A DNA stretch of 64,000 nucleotides from Aeromonas rivipollensis (GTDB lineage Bacteria; Pseudomonadota; Gammaproteobacteria; Enterobacterales; Aeromonadaceae), in contig NZ_JAAILA010000010.1 of NCBI RefSeq assembly GCF_010974825.1, positions 1 through 64,000 of the forward strand, given 5' to 3'. The position numbers and the translations under genes are program-made. Positions within the stretch are counted from its first letter, which is position 1, and each line of letters starts with the position of its first letter. The notes beneath the pieces were generated by a model. The model did not search any database, was not told the DNA's origin, and saw only the letters and a program-made list of their open reading frames with translations. This document shows positions 48,746 through 61,867 of the stretch, piece after piece.

Positions 48746-49543
48746 TCACATGGCGTTGGTGGATTCGAAGATCTTGTCCGCCGACGCCTCGACGAAGCCC
48801 GGGTAGAGCACACCGTCCGGCTGCGGGTAGCGCCGGGCAAACTCGTAGAAGCAGCTCGGTATGGCGCGCACGCCGTCGCTGAAGGCAACCTCGGCCTTGT
48901 CCGCCATGGTGGAGGATTGCTCCAGCATCACCTGCGGGTCCCCTTTCACCTCGCCGCCCACGGTATTGAGCACAAAGCCCGCCGCCTTCAGGGCCGAGTT
49001 GACCTCTTCTATGGTCTCAAAATCCCTCAGGCGGTTGATATTGACCGTGAAGTGGTTGGCACGATAACCCCAGGCAGCCATCCAGGCTGCGTACTCGCTC
49101 TCCGCCAGCAGGGTCTGGTAATCGCTCCAGGAGACCTGCCAGGGCGCCCCTGTGTAGAGGAAGGCCGGGGTATCGGTCAGGTGATCGGGCACCTGATCCA
49201 CCAGCTTGTGGATAATGGCCTGGGCGCCTTCCGAGAGCTCTTCCACCTTCAGCTCGCTGATGAACACCTTGGGGGCGTCCGGGTCTGAGTGCTCGAAGTG
49301 TTTGGCATAGAGCTTCTTGGCCTTGAACACATACTCGCCCTTCTCCTCATACCCCAAGGCACGGAAGTGGGCCGCCAGTTTCTCGAGACCGAGCTTGGGC
49401 AGGTTGTAGGTCCGAAACGCCACGTGATCGTTGATGATGGGAGCACCGCCCCCCAGCAGTTGGTGAACCTTGTGGGCACTGGGGGTGACTTGAATGTAGT
49501 TGTCCCACAGATGGCCAAACAGGGTCTCGATATCCTTTTGCAT
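48746..49543 (-). CDS. DUF1338 protein (2-oxoadipate dioxygenase/decarboxylase-like)
   Basis: A 265-residue DUF1338 protein with a vicinal-oxygen-chelate-like fold. Candidate metal ligands are His in IINDHVAFRTY, His in ANHFTVNIN and Glu in SCFYEFARR. In Pseudomonas putida a DUF1338 protein (HglS) turns 2-oxoadipate to D-2-hydroxyglutarate in lysine catabolism. AAGGAAAG precedes the ATG. It lies 58 bp downstream of astD on the same strand, so it is likely read with the ast genes; its substrate there is not known. Confidence 0.85.
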   Translation of the reverse strand: MQKDIETLFGHLWDNYIQVTPSAHKVHQLLGGGAPIINDHVAFRTYNLPKLGLEKLAAHFRALGYEEKGEYVFKAKKLYAKHFEHSDPDAPKVFISELKVEELSEGAQAIIHKLVDQVPDHLTDTPAFLYTGAPWQVSWSDYQTLLAESEYAAWMAAWGYRANHFTVNINRLRDFETIEEVNSALKAAGFVLNTVGGEVKGDPQVMLEQSSTMADKAEVAFSDGVRAIPSCFYEFARRYPQPDGVLYPGFVEASADKIFESTNAM

Positions 49544-49601
49544 CTCTCTTTCCTTTGATTGCGGGTACAGACAAGGGCACCTGTTCAGTGCCCCTTTGTT
49601 A

Positions 49602-52156
<2,555 letters not shown>

Positions 52157-52231
52157 AAATGACAACTCCCTTTCATTGACGACAGGTGGGGTCCCGGCTC
52201 CTGCCGGGAGGGCTCCCCACCTCAACTTGGA

Positions 52232-53727
<1,496 letters not shown>

Positions 53728-54309
53728 TCAGGAAACGGCCAAAAAGTTGGCCAGCAACTGGTGCCCCTGCTCGCTCAAGATGCTTTCCGGGTGGAACTGA
53801 ACCCCCTCCAGTGCCAGTGTTTTATGCCGCAGCCCCATGATCTCGTCCATGGAGCCATCGGCGTGCTCGCTCCAGGCGGTGATCTCGAAGCAATCGGGCA
53901 GGGTCTCGCGCTCCACGATGAGCGAATGGTAGCGGGTGACCCGCAGCGGATCCTTGAGCCCCTTGAACACCCCCTCCCCCCGATGGCGGATGAGGGAGGT
54001 CTTGCCGTGCATCACCTGACGGGCACGGACCACACGGGCACCAAACGCCTGGGCCAGGGACTGATGGCCGAGGCAGACGCCGAGGATGGGGATCTCGCCG
54101 GCAAAACGGGAGATGGCAGCCAGGGAGATGCCCGCTTCATTGGGCGTGCAGGGGCCGGGGGAGATCACCAGATGACAGGGGGCGAGCCTGACTATCTCGT
54201 CCAGGCTCAGCTCGTCGTTGCGCCTGACCTGCACCTCCTGACCCAGGGCGCCAAAATATTGCACCAGGTTCCAGGTAAAGGAGTCGTAGTTGTCGATGAG
54301 TAGCAGCAT
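53728..54309 (-). CDS. pabA: Aminodeoxychorismate synthase glutamine amidotransferase
   Basis: A 193-residue class I glutamine amidotransferase. It supplies ammonia to PabB for 4-amino-4-deoxychorismate (folate) or to TrpE for anthranilate. Motifs: [27 protein letters not shown], the catalytic Cys in [14 protein letters not shown], and His/Glu in [15 protein letters not shown]. The ending QLLANFL matches E. coli PabA. No trpE or pabB is beside it, so PabA rather than TrpG is by similarity. Confidence 0.93.
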   Translation of the reverse strand: MLLLIDNYDSFTWNLVQYFGALGQEVQVRRNDELSLDEIVRLAPCHLVISPGPCTPNEAGISLAAISRFAGEIPILGVCLGHQSLAQAFGARVVRARQVMHGKTSLIRHRGEGVFKGLKDPLRVTRYHSLIVERETLPDCFEITAWSEHADGSMDEIMGLRHKTLALEGVQFHPESILSEQGHQLLANFLAVS

Positions 54310-54661
54310 GAGAGAGCCCAGGGAATAGAACAGAGACGGTGATCGGACTGCCCATGCCGGCCGTCCACGGACAAACGCCGCGCATTCTGGCATGTCTGCC
54401 CCCGTTAATAAACCGCTGAGGGGCTATGCGCGGGTATGGATGGCAGCCTCATTTCTGCAAGACCAACTCTCTGCCATCTCGATGGCATTGTCCCATGCAA
54501 CTCATCCCCTTTAGCGAGGAAGCGGACGAGCGCAGACAGAAGACGCCGGATAGTCCATGACTGGGCAGGGGAACAGGGGAAAAAGACGGAACAAGGCGCA
54601 AGGGCCGAAAGCGGAGTGTGAAATGGCGGCCCATCGGCAGATGGGCAGAGCCCGGGAGCGC
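54310..54661. other. Intergenic region upstream of pabA
   Basis: About 350 bp. Only short frames without ribosome sites are seen. No known RNA, repeat or terminator is recognised. It presumably contains the pabA promoter and the 3' end of the small gene's transcript. Confidence 0.4.
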
Positions 54662-54877
54662 CTAGCGATCCAGATAACGCCCCTGCTCCAGCTCGCGCTC
54701 GCGCTGGCATTCGGCCAGATAGATGGCGGCGGCAATGGCGGGGGTCTTGTGGTGCTTGTCGATGGCATTGGAGACCATCAGCTGCAGGGTGTTGAGGTTC
54801 TTGGCCTTGCGGAACTTGCGCAGCCAGTGGCCCTTGTCACTCAGTTCTTCAATCACTGTATTTGATTCGACAGACAT
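54662..54877 (-). CDS. Small conserved-looking hypothetical protein
   Basis: A 71-residue protein, mostly charged helix: SDKGHWLRKFRKAKNLNTLQ, then LMVSNAIDKHHKTP and AAAIYLAECQRERELEQGR. I do not recognise a named family. The start MSVESNT is supported by AAGAGAAAG upstream and by the loss of sensible sequence further upstream. No membrane segment or signal peptide. It lies 123 bp downstream of trpS on the same strand. Confidence 0.7.
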   Translation of the reverse strand: MSVESNTVIEELSDKGHWLRKFRKAKNLNTLQLMVSNAIDKHHKTPAIAAAIYLAECQRERELEQGRYLDR

Positions 54878-55000
54878 GCTTTCTCTTGGGGCAAGCGCCC
54901 GCGTTTGACATTGGAAGAGGAGATGACGAACCAGGGGTCGGGTAAAACAAAGAAAGCCAGGCAAATACCCAGCTCTCTACAACTACACCTTCCCAGTATG

Positions 55001-56005
55001 TCAGGCTCGAGGAACGAAGCCGACGGCATTATATACGCTGATCAGGGTTTTTTCAGCCCTTTCCCGCGCCTTTTGTGCGCCAGCCGCCAAAATTGCCTGC
55101 AGATGAGTCTCATCCTGACGCAACTCGCGGAAGCGGGCCTGGATGGGCTCCAGCAGGGCGACCACGGCATCGGCCGTCTCGCTCTTGAGGTGGCCGTACA
55201 TCTTGCCCTCGAAGTGCTGCTCGAGCTCGGGGATGGAGCGACCTGTCACACCGGACATCAGGGTCAGCAGGTTGGAGACCCCCGGCTTGTTCTCAGGATC
55301 GAAGCGCACCACGGCCGGCTCATCCGAGTCGGTCATCGCCCGCTTGATCTTCTTGACGATCTGCTTGGGATCTTCCAGCAGGCCGATGAAGTTCGCCTCG
55401 TTGTCGTCGGACTTGGACATCTTCTTGGTGGGATCCTGCAGGCTCATCACCCGGGCACCGTCGGTCGGGATGAAGGGCTCAGGCAGGGTGAAGACCTCAC
55501 CGTAGAGGTTGTTGAACCGGGTGCAGATGTCGCGGGTCAGCTCCAGATGCTGCTTCTGGTCGTTGCCGACCGGCACCTGGTTGGCCTGATAGAGCAGGAT
55601 GTCCGCCGCCATCAGCACCGGATAGCCGAACAGGCCGACGTTGACGTTGTTCTCGAAACGGGCGGACTTGTCCTTGAACTGGGTCATGCGCGACAGTTCG
55701 CCCATCTGGGTATAGCAGTTCAGGATCCAGCCGAGCTCGGCGTGCTGGGGCACGTGGGACTGGATGAAGACGGTGCTCTTGGCCGGATCTATGCCGACCG
55801 CCAGATAGAGGGCGGCGGCATCCAGGCAGGCCTTGCGCAGGGCGGCAGGCTCCTGGCGGGTGGTGATGGCGTGCAGATCGACGATGCAGTAGAGGCAGTC
55901 GAAGTCATCCTGCATGTTGACCCACTGACGCAAGGCGCCCATGTAGTTGCCTATGGTCAGCTGGCCCGAGGGTTGGGCCCCGCTCAATACGATTGGTTTA
56001 GCCAT
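55001..56005 (-). CDS. trpS: Tryptophanyl-tRNA synthetase
   Basis: A 334-residue class Ic synthetase, same length as E. coli TrpS. The HIGH-equivalent is in [18 protein letters not shown], and the KMSKS loop reads [12 protein letters not shown]. Other typical parts are DLHAITTRQ and the [16 protein letters not shown] segment. It follows gph by 17 bp on the same strand, as in the conserved dam-rpe-gph-trpS order. Confidence 0.98.
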   Translation of the reverse strand: MAKPIVLSGAQPSGQLTIGNYMGALRQWVNMQDDFDCLYCIVDLHAITTRQEPAALRKACLDAAALYLAVGIDPAKSTVFIQSHVPQHAELGWILNCYTQMGELSRMTQFKDKSARFENNVNVGLFGYPVLMAADILLYQANQVPVGNDQKQHLELTRDICTRFNNLYGEVFTLPEPFIPTDGARVMSLQDPTKKMSKSDDNEANFIGLLEDPKQIVKKIKRAMTDSDEPAVVRFDPENKPGVSNLLTLMSGVTGRSIPELEQHFEGKMYGHLKSETADAVVALLEPIQARFRELRQDETHLQAILAAGAQKARERAEKTLISVYNAVGFVPRA

Positions 56006-56022
56006 GAATGTGTTGATCCTTG

Positions 56023-56688
56023 TTATTCAGCCAAGAGGGCATCGAGCTCTGCAAACTGCTCGCATACCCAGTCAGGGCGGGAATCTGCGATGGGGCGGCC
56101 ATAGTTGTAGCCGTAGGTGAGCCCCACCACCTTCATGCCGGCAGCCTGGGCGGCCAGCACATCATTTTCGGAGTCTCCCACCATAAGGGTACGGGACGGG
56201 CTGACCCCCAGCTCCTGGCAGGCGTGCAGCAACGGATCCGGGCTCGGCTTCTTGACGGGCACGCAGTTGCCCCCCAGCCAGAGCGCGAAGCAGTCGCCGA
56301 TGCCGAGGGCATCCAGAATGGGCTGCACGAAGTGACTCGGCTTGTTGGTCACCACGGCTTGGCGGTAACCGAGCGCCTGCAGGCGGCGCAGGCTCTGCTC
56401 CACCCCGTCATACATGGCCAACCCTTGCAGCAGGCAGGCCTGATAGTGCTGGTCAAACAGGGGGCGGGCCTTGGCAAACAGTTCGGGCGCCTCGCGATAG
56501 TCCAGCGCGCGCTGGATCAGCTTGTCGGCGCCATTGCCGACCCAGGTGCGCACCACGGCCTCATCGGCCTCGGGCAGCCCCAGATCGGTCAGGGTGCGGT
56601 TGACCGCCAGCGCCAGTTGGGAGGCGCTGTCAATCAGGGTGCCATCCAGATCGAACAGCACCAGATCGAAGGGACGTTCAACGGACAT
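56023..56688 (-). CDS. gph: Phosphoglycolate phosphatase
   Basis: A 221-residue HAD phosphatase that removes 2-phosphoglycolate formed in DNA repair. Motif I is [17 protein letters not shown], motif [11 protein letters not shown], motif III K in [14 protein letters not shown] and motif [19 protein letters not shown]. Its start overlaps the rpe end by 11 bp, with GGAG placed inside rpe, so translation is coupled. Confidence 0.95.
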   Translation of the reverse strand: MSVERPFDLVLFDLDGTLIDSASQLALAVNRTLTDLGLPEADEAVVRTWVGNGADKLIQRALDYREAPELFAKARPLFDQHYQACLLQGLAMYDGVEQSLRRLQALGYRQAVVTNKPSHFVQPILDALGIGDCFALWLGGNCVPVKKPSPDPLLHACQELGVSPSRTLMVGDSENDVLAAQAAGMKVVGLTYGYNYGRPIADSRPDWVCEQFAELDALLAE

Positions 56689-57349
56689 GAGCCAGCTCCG
56701 CCCGCATCTGATCGATCACCGCCTTGTAATCCGGCTTGCCGAAGATGGCGGAGCCCGCCACGAACATGTCAGCCCCGGCGGCGGCGATCTCGCGGATGTT
56801 CTCCACCTTGACGCCACCGTCGATCTCGAGGCGAATGTCACGGCCGCTCTCGTCGATCAGACGACGCACCTGACGCAGCTTGTCGAGGGTGCCAGGGATG
56901 AAGCTCTGACCACCAAAGCCCGGGTTGACCGACATCAGCAGGATCACGTCCAGCTTGTCCATCACGTACTCGAGGCAGGTGAGCGGCGTGGCCGGGTTCA
57001 GCACCAGACCGGCCTGGCAGCCCTGCTCCTTGATGAGACCCAGGGTACGGTCCACGTGATCGGAGGCTTCCGGGTGGAAGGTGATCAGGTTGGCACCCGC
57101 CTTGGCGAAATCGGGGACGATGCGATCCACCGGCTTGACCATTAGGTGCACATCGATGAGCGCCTCGATGCCGTAGTCGCGCAGAGCCTGACAGACCATG
57201 GGGCCTATGGTCAGGTTGGGGACATAGTGGTTGTCCATCACGTCGAAGTGCACCACGTCGGCCCCGGCGGCCAGCACCTTGGCCACATCCTCGCCCAGGC
57301 GGGCAAAGTCGGCGGAGAGGATAGAGGGGGCAATCAGAAAGTCTTTCAT
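56678..57349 (-). CDS. rpe: Ribulose-phosphate 3-epimerase
   Basis: A 223-residue TIM-barrel epimerase of the pentose phosphate pathway. Motifs: [58 protein letters not shown] and [12 protein letters not shown]. The frame stays open about 60 codons upstream, but homology begins at [12 protein letters not shown] 57358 is an alternative. It overlaps gph by 11 bp. Confidence 0.97.
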   Translation of the reverse strand: MKDFLIAPSILSADFARLGEDVAKVLAAGADVVHFDVMDNHYVPNLTIGPMVCQALRDYGIEALIDVHLMVKPVDRIVPDFAKAGANLITFHPEASDHVDRTLGLIKEQGCQAGLVLNPATPLTCLEYVMDKLDVILLMSVNPGFGGQSFIPGTLDKLRQVRRLIDESGRDIRLEIDGGVKVENIREIAAAGADMFVAGSAIFGKPDYKAVIDQMRAELAHVR

Positions 57350-57403
57350 CAGCGTCATCCATTGGCAGCGTGGCAGAAAAAGCGGCGCAATTTTATCGCA
57401 AAT

Positions 57404-57523
57404 GGGCGATGAAAACGACCCGCACGTACAGGGAATGCGGACCGCAGGTGCAGAAGACGCGGGCCGCGAGTCTCGCCGCAAAGGCGGGATGAAAACGAAC
57501 CGCACCTGCAGAAGACGCGGGCC
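57404..57523. repeat. Mosaic of short direct repeats between dam and rpe
   Basis: GATGAAAACGACCCGCAC (57408-57425) recurs with one change at 57488-57505, an 80-bp offset. TGCAGAAGACGCGGGCC (57449-57465) recurs at 57507-57523, a 58-bp offset. The different offsets show a mosaic rather than a simple tandem repeat. The segment would be in the rpe 5' leader. Confidence 0.85.
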
Positions 57524-57568
57524 TTGCACTTGCCCCACCAGACAGGTGACTGCCCGGGCAGAAACGAC

Positions 57569-57590
57569 AACGGTCCCCGCAGGGACCGTT
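57569..57590. terminator. Hairpin after dam
   Basis: A perfect 9-bp stem AACGGTCCC / GGGACCGTT with a 4-base loop, 6 bp after the dam stop. On the minus strand it is followed by GTCGTTTC, a weak U-tract, so termination may be partial. Confidence 0.6.
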
Positions 57591-57596
57591 CATGAC

Positions 57597-58469
57597 TCAA
57601 CCGACAGAGACCAGCTCGGCCTCGCCGGGGTAATGGCCCTGCTCGGGGGCTATGCCAGGCGGGTAGAGCGCCAGCAGCTCGGCCACCTTGTTGCGGCTGC
57701 CACCGTTGCGGCTGATGGTGCGCTTGACCAGGATCTCGTCCAGCCGGGCACCGCGATAGAGTTCCCGGGTCAGCTCGATGTCGTGATTGCTGATGAGCAC
57801 GGGCACCCCCTTGTGGGCGGCAGTATGGCGCGCCAGCCTGGCCAGCAGGGCCTGATCATCCAGGGTGAAGCCACCGGCCGAATAGCTGGTGAAGCTCGCC
57901 GTGGTGGAGAGCGGCGCATAGGGGGGATCGCAGTAGATCACCCAGTCTTCCTCCGCCCTGGCCATGGCATCGGCATAACTCTCGCAGATAAAGGTCGCCT
58001 TCTGGGCCTTCTCGGCGAAGGCCCACAGCTCTTTCTCCGGAAAATAGGGCTTCTTGTACGAACCGAACGGCACGTTGAAGCCGCCCTTCTTGTTGTAGCG
58101 GCACAGGCCGTTGAACCCGTGGCGATTCAGAAACAGGAATAGCTGAGCCCGTTCGAACCCGGCTTCGGTCTGGTTGAACTGGGTGCGCAACCGATAATAG
58201 GCAGTCTTGTGGTTGTGCTCGGCCACAAACAGCTTGCGCGCCTCGTGGATGAAGTTGTCCGGCTGCCGCTTGAGATGGTTGTAGAGACCGATCAGATCCG
58301 GATTGATGTCGTTGAGCACATAGGCATCGTAATCCGTGTTGAGAAACACGGAGCCCGCTCCGACGAAGGGCTCCAGCAACACACGCCCGGCCGGCAAGCG
58401 CTCGGCAATCTCTTCGACCAGGGAGTATTTTCCCCCGGCCCATTTTAAAAACGCGCGTGTTTTTTTCAT
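57597..58469 (-). CDS. dam: DNA adenine methyltransferase (GATC)
   Basis: A 290-residue class alpha N6-adenine methyltransferase. The SAM-binding FxGxG region is LLEPFVGAGSVFLNT, the catalytic motif is VIYCDPPYAPLS, and the N-terminal KKTRAFLKWAGGKYSL is typical of Dam. NRHGFNGLCRYN is also conserved. Its position after damX and aroB agrees with E. coli dam, so GATC methylation for mismatch repair and replication control is the likely role. Confidence 0.97.
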   Translation of the reverse strand: MKKTRAFLKWAGGKYSLVEEIAERLPAGRVLLEPFVGAGSVFLNTDYDAYVLNDINPDLIGLYNHLKRQPDNFIHEARKLFVAEHNHKTAYYRLRTQFNQTEAGFERAQLFLFLNRHGFNGLCRYNKKGGFNVPFGSYKKPYFPEKELWAFAEKAQKATFICESYADAMARAEEDWVIYCDPPYAPLSTTASFTSYSAGGFTLDDQALLARLARHTAAHKGVPVLISNHDIELTRELYRGARLDEILVKRTISRNGGSRNKVAELLALYPPGIAPEQGHYPGEAELVSVG

Positions 58470-58539
58470 GGAAGTCCGGTGTTAAGAAGGCAATGCCCAA
58501 AAAAGGGGGACGATTCTACCCCCTTCCCCGGGCGACTGG

Positions 58540-60069
58540 CTATTGCTTCAATTCTTTTTGTATCTGGGCAAACGACTTGGGCCAGGGCTGTCCCTTGAGC
58601 AAGGCGGGGGAGAGCTTGCGGATCGCCGCCTTGGCCTGGGTACTGTTGGCATAGTCGCCCTGCACCACCACGTACCAGGGGCTGCCACGGAAGCGGGTCT
58701 TGTAGACCCAGACCTTGCCCGCCAGCCCATGCTCGGCCACGAAGCTGTCGACCGCCTGGGTGTTGCTCGCCCCCATTAACTGGATGCTGTAATGGTTCCT
58801 CGCCTTCTTGTTGAGGGTCGCCACCGGCGTCAGGGCCACCTTGGGTGCCGGTGCCGCGGCGGGCGCAGTCGCGGCAGGAGTGGGCGTCGCCTTGGCAACA
58901 GGCGCCGTGCTCTGTGTCTGTGCCGCCGCCCCGGTCGGGGCCGCACGGGAACTCCCGCCGACCAGCTCGTCCACCACAGCCGTCGGCAGGGCACCGCTGA
59001 CGTTGGGCTGTGTCATCAATTTCTCAACCACTTCATCGGAGATGACGACCCGGCGCCCCTCGTAATTGCTCGACTCAGTGGTGACCGTCTCGCTCTCGAC
59101 CTTCTTGGGCAAGGTCTTGGCATCCGGTTGCCAATCCCGGGCAACCAGGTTGCTTGAAGAGCTGGCATCGGCGCCACTGCTCGCCTGAGCCCCGCTCGCC
59201 GCACCGACATTCAGCGGATCGGTGGCGACGGGGTCGGGCAATGCCATCCCCTTGGACGAGGCCGGGGCCTGCTCCTTGCCTGCCTCCTCGAACAGAGGGA
59301 GATAGCTCAGGGCCAGCAAACCGGCGGCCGCCAGGGCCAGCACGGTCGCAATCTTCTTGACGGGCAACTCGGCCTGACGTTTCTTGGGCCTTCTGTCGGT
59401 CATGACATCCTCCAATGACTGCATGATGGCGGACGGGTGTCCCCCCGCCCCCTTCAGGATCTCTTCCACTTTCGGCTTGGGCAAGAGGGCCGCCGGGATC
59501 TTCAGCTCCTTGGCCTTCTCATACAGGAAGATGCGTTGCTCAGGCGCGCTCAGTGGCGCGACTTCCAGCTCGAGTGCGGGCATGGCCCGCCCCTTGAGGG
59601 CACTCTTCTGATCGCGACACCAGACGTCACTGCCCGAGAGCAGGATGGCCAGTTTATGGGGAGAGGCCAGGGTATCGTTATGGCGACAGAGCGCCCACAG
59701 CTCCCCCACCAGTTCGGCGGGCAGGGTGTCGGCGCGCTCGATCATGAGCAGCAGGGTGGAAGGCTTGCCCTCCAGCATGCGGAAGAAGCTGTCGGCCAGC
59801 GCATCCTGCGCATTGAACAGGGGGCGCGCCACCACCTGCTGAAGCAGCAACTGGCGCACGTCCGCCATCTTCATGGCCGGGCTGCCGATGAGGCTCACCA
59901 CCCGAACAGTGTCAGGCAGTTGGGCAAGCAGGGATTCACACAGGGTGCCACGGCCGCTGCCGGGCTTGCCTGAGAGAAAAATATAGGGGTGATTGAACTC
60001 AATCAGATGCAGCAGCCGGTCAACCAGCTGCCGCTGGGAAGGCAATTTCAGCAATTTGTTATTGGTCAC
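58540..60069 (-). CDS. damX: DamX-like cell-division SPOR-domain protein
   Basis: A 509-residue inner-membrane protein. The N-terminal cytoplasmic part is AAA-like (about 25-230; [18 protein letters not shown]). A single helix follows at about 243-263, then a long Ala/Pro/Ser-rich periplasmic linker and a C-terminal SPOR domain (about 425-507; [19 protein letters not shown] and [19 protein letters not shown]) that binds denuded septal peptidoglycan. E. coli DamX is 428 residues. The start is GTG, overlapping the aroB stop by 11 bp. Confidence 0.92.
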   Translation of the reverse strand: MTNNKLLKLPSQRQLVDRLLHLIEFNHPYIFLSGKPGSGRGTLCESLLAQLPDTVRVVSLIGSPAMKMADVRQLLLQQVVARPLFNAQDALADSFFRMLEGKPSTLLLMIERADTLPAELVGELWALCRHNDTLASPHKLAILLSGSDVWCRDQKSALKGRAMPALELEVAPLSAPEQRIFLYEKAKELKIPAALLPKPKVEEILKGAGGHPSAIMQSLEDVMTDRRPKKRQAELPVKKIATVLALAAAGLLALSYLPLFEEAGKEQAPASSKGMALPDPVATDPLNVGAASGAQASSGADASSSSNLVARDWQPDAKTLPKKVESETVTTESSNYEGRRVVISDEVVEKLMTQPNVSGALPTAVVDELVGGSSRAAPTGAAAQTQSTAPVAKATPTPAATAPAAAPAPKVALTPVATLNKKARNHYSIQLMGASNTQAVDSFVAEHGLAGKVWVYKTRFRGSPWYVVVQGDYANSTQAKAAIRKLSPALLKGQPWPKSFAQIQKELKQ

Positions 60070-61141
60070 GACCAGACTCGATCACCGCCATCAGCTGCGC
60101 ATCCGTCACATCGGCCACCACCTGGGCCTGCCCGATCCCGACTGGCAACACCAGCCGCAGCTTGCCTTCCAGCACCTTCTTGTCACGGCGCATATGGCGA
60201 ATGAAGGCGGCAAAGTCCATCTCGGGCGGCGCCAGCACCGGCAGCTCCGCCGCCAGCAGCAGGTCGCGGACTCGTGCAACCTCTTGCGCCGTCATGTCGC
60301 CACGGGCCAGGGCCGTTTCGGCCGCCAGCATCATGCCTGCCGCCACCGCTTCCCCATGGAGCCAGTTGCCATAGCCCTTCTCGGCCTCGATGGCATGGCC
60401 GAAGGTGTGACCCAGGTTCAGCAGGGCGCGCACGCCATGCTCGGTCTCGTCCTGACCGACCACGTCGGCCTTGATTTCACAGCAACGGCGAATGGCGTAA
60501 GAAAGGGCTTCTGCGTCAAGACGTTGCAGCCGCGCCATGTTGACTTCGAGCCAGGCGAAGAAGGCCGCATCCCAGATGATGCCGTACTTGATCACTTCGG
60601 CCATGCCGGCGGCAAATTCCCGCGCAGGCAGGGTCTTGAGGCAGTCGGTGTCGATGATCACATGCTTGGGCTGATAGAAGGCGCCCACCATGTTTTTGCC
60701 AAGAGGGTGGTTGACGGCGGTCTTGCCGCCGACGGAGGAGTCAACCTGGGAAAGCAGTGTGGTAGGCACCTGAATGAACGGAATGCCTCGCTGATAGCTT
60801 GCCGCAGCAAAGCCGACAACGTCGCCTATCACGCCGCCCCCCAGGGCGATGAGAGTGGTGTCACGCCCATGGCTGGTTTCCAGCAGAGCAGACATGATCC
60901 GCTCGAAGGTAGTCAGGGTCTTGTAGGCCTCGCCATCCGGCAGTATCAGGTGTTCAACCTGAAAACCGGGCAGCAACTGAATGATCTGCTCAAGATACAA
61001 GGGGGCGACGACTGTGTTGGTCACTATCATGACCCGCTTGCCCTTGATCGTCTGCGCCAGCACCTCGGGGCGTTGCAACAGACCAGCAGCTATCTCAATC
61101 GGGTAGCTGCGCTCACCCAGTTCGACCTTCAACCTTTCCAT
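60059..61141 (-). CDS. aroB: 3-dehydroquinate synthase
   Basis: A 360-residue NAD-dependent enzyme of the shikimate pathway that cyclises DAHP. Motifs: [49 protein letters not shown], the zinc ligands in GHTFGHAIE and [16 protein letters not shown] lies 5 bases before the ATG. It lies 16 bp after aroK and overlaps damX. Confidence 0.98.
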   Translation of the reverse strand: MERLKVELGERSYPIEIAAGLLQRPEVLAQTIKGKRVMIVTNTVVAPLYLEQIIQLLPGFQVEHLILPDGEAYKTLTTFERIMSALLETSHGRDTTLIALGGGVIGDVVGFAAASYQRGIPFIQVPTTLLSQVDSSVGGKTAVNHPLGKNMVGAFYQPKHVIIDTDCLKTLPAREFAAGMAEVIKYGIIWDAAFFAWLEVNMARLQRLDAEALSYAIRRCCEIKADVVGQDETEHGVRALLNLGHTFGHAIEAEKGYGNWLHGEAVAAGMMLAAETALARGDMTAQEVARVRDLLLAAELPVLAPPEMDFAAFIRHMRRDKKVLEGKLRLVLPVGIGQAQVVADVTDAQLMAVIESGRDQ

Positions 61142-61157
61142 GGACGTCCTCTATTGA

Positions 61158-61676
61158 TTACATACCAATCAACTTAACGATTTGATTAGCTACAACTTTT
61201 GCACTTTGATCATCCGTCTGGATGACAAAGTCTGCGACTTCTTCATACAGGGCGTTGCGCTCTTGGGCCAGACGCTCCAGCACTTCGCGGGGCGGCTCTT
61301 CGGTTTGCAACAAGGGGCGACGTTTGTCTCTCTGGGTACGCGCCAGTTGCTTTTCAATGGTGGTTTCGAGGTAGACCACGATGCCGCGCGCAGAGAGTTT
61401 GTTGCGGGTTTCACGGCTCTTGATGGCGCCGCCGCCCGTTGCCAGCACGATACCCTGCTGCTCGGCGAGTTCACCGATCACCTTCTCTTCGCGGATCCGG
61501 AAACCCTCTTCGCCTTCAACATCGAACACCCAGCCGATATCGGCACCACTGCGGCGCTCAATCTCATGATCTGAGTCGAAAAACTCCATGTGCAGTTGTT
61601 CTGCCAGATGTCTACCTATGGTGCTCTTGCCCGCACCCATGGGACCTATCAGGAAAATATTGCGTTTCTCAGCCAT
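61158..61676 (-). CDS. aroK: Shikimate kinase I
   Basis: A 172-residue P-loop kinase that phosphorylates shikimate. Walker A is [17 protein letters not shown]; the shikimate-binding [18 protein letters not shown] and [10 protein letters not shown] and the lid arginine region [13 protein letters not shown] are present. Length matches E. coli AroK (173). It lies downstream of pilQ and upstream of aroB on the same strand. Confidence 0.97.
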   Translation of the reverse strand: MAEKRNIFLIGPMGAGKSTIGRHLAEQLHMEFFDSDHEIERRSGADIGWVFDVEGEEGFRIREEKVIGELAEQQGIVLATGGGAIKSRETRNKLSARGIVVYLETTIEKQLARTQRDKRRPLLQTEEPPREVLERLAQERNALYEEVADFVIQTDDQSAKVVANQIVKLIGM

Positions 61677-61867
61677 GTCTTTTCGTTAGTAATTACAAAC
61701 TGTATGGCCCCGGTAACTACTCGACCGGGGTACCTATGAACCTTATCTTGCGATGGATCAGGAGGGGGATTATCTCAATAGAAACCAGGACTGGCAACCG
61801 CAGCCCTTACGCCCCAGCCTCATCGGGGCGTAAGGTTATATGTGTTTTACCCTCACATGTAAAGTTT

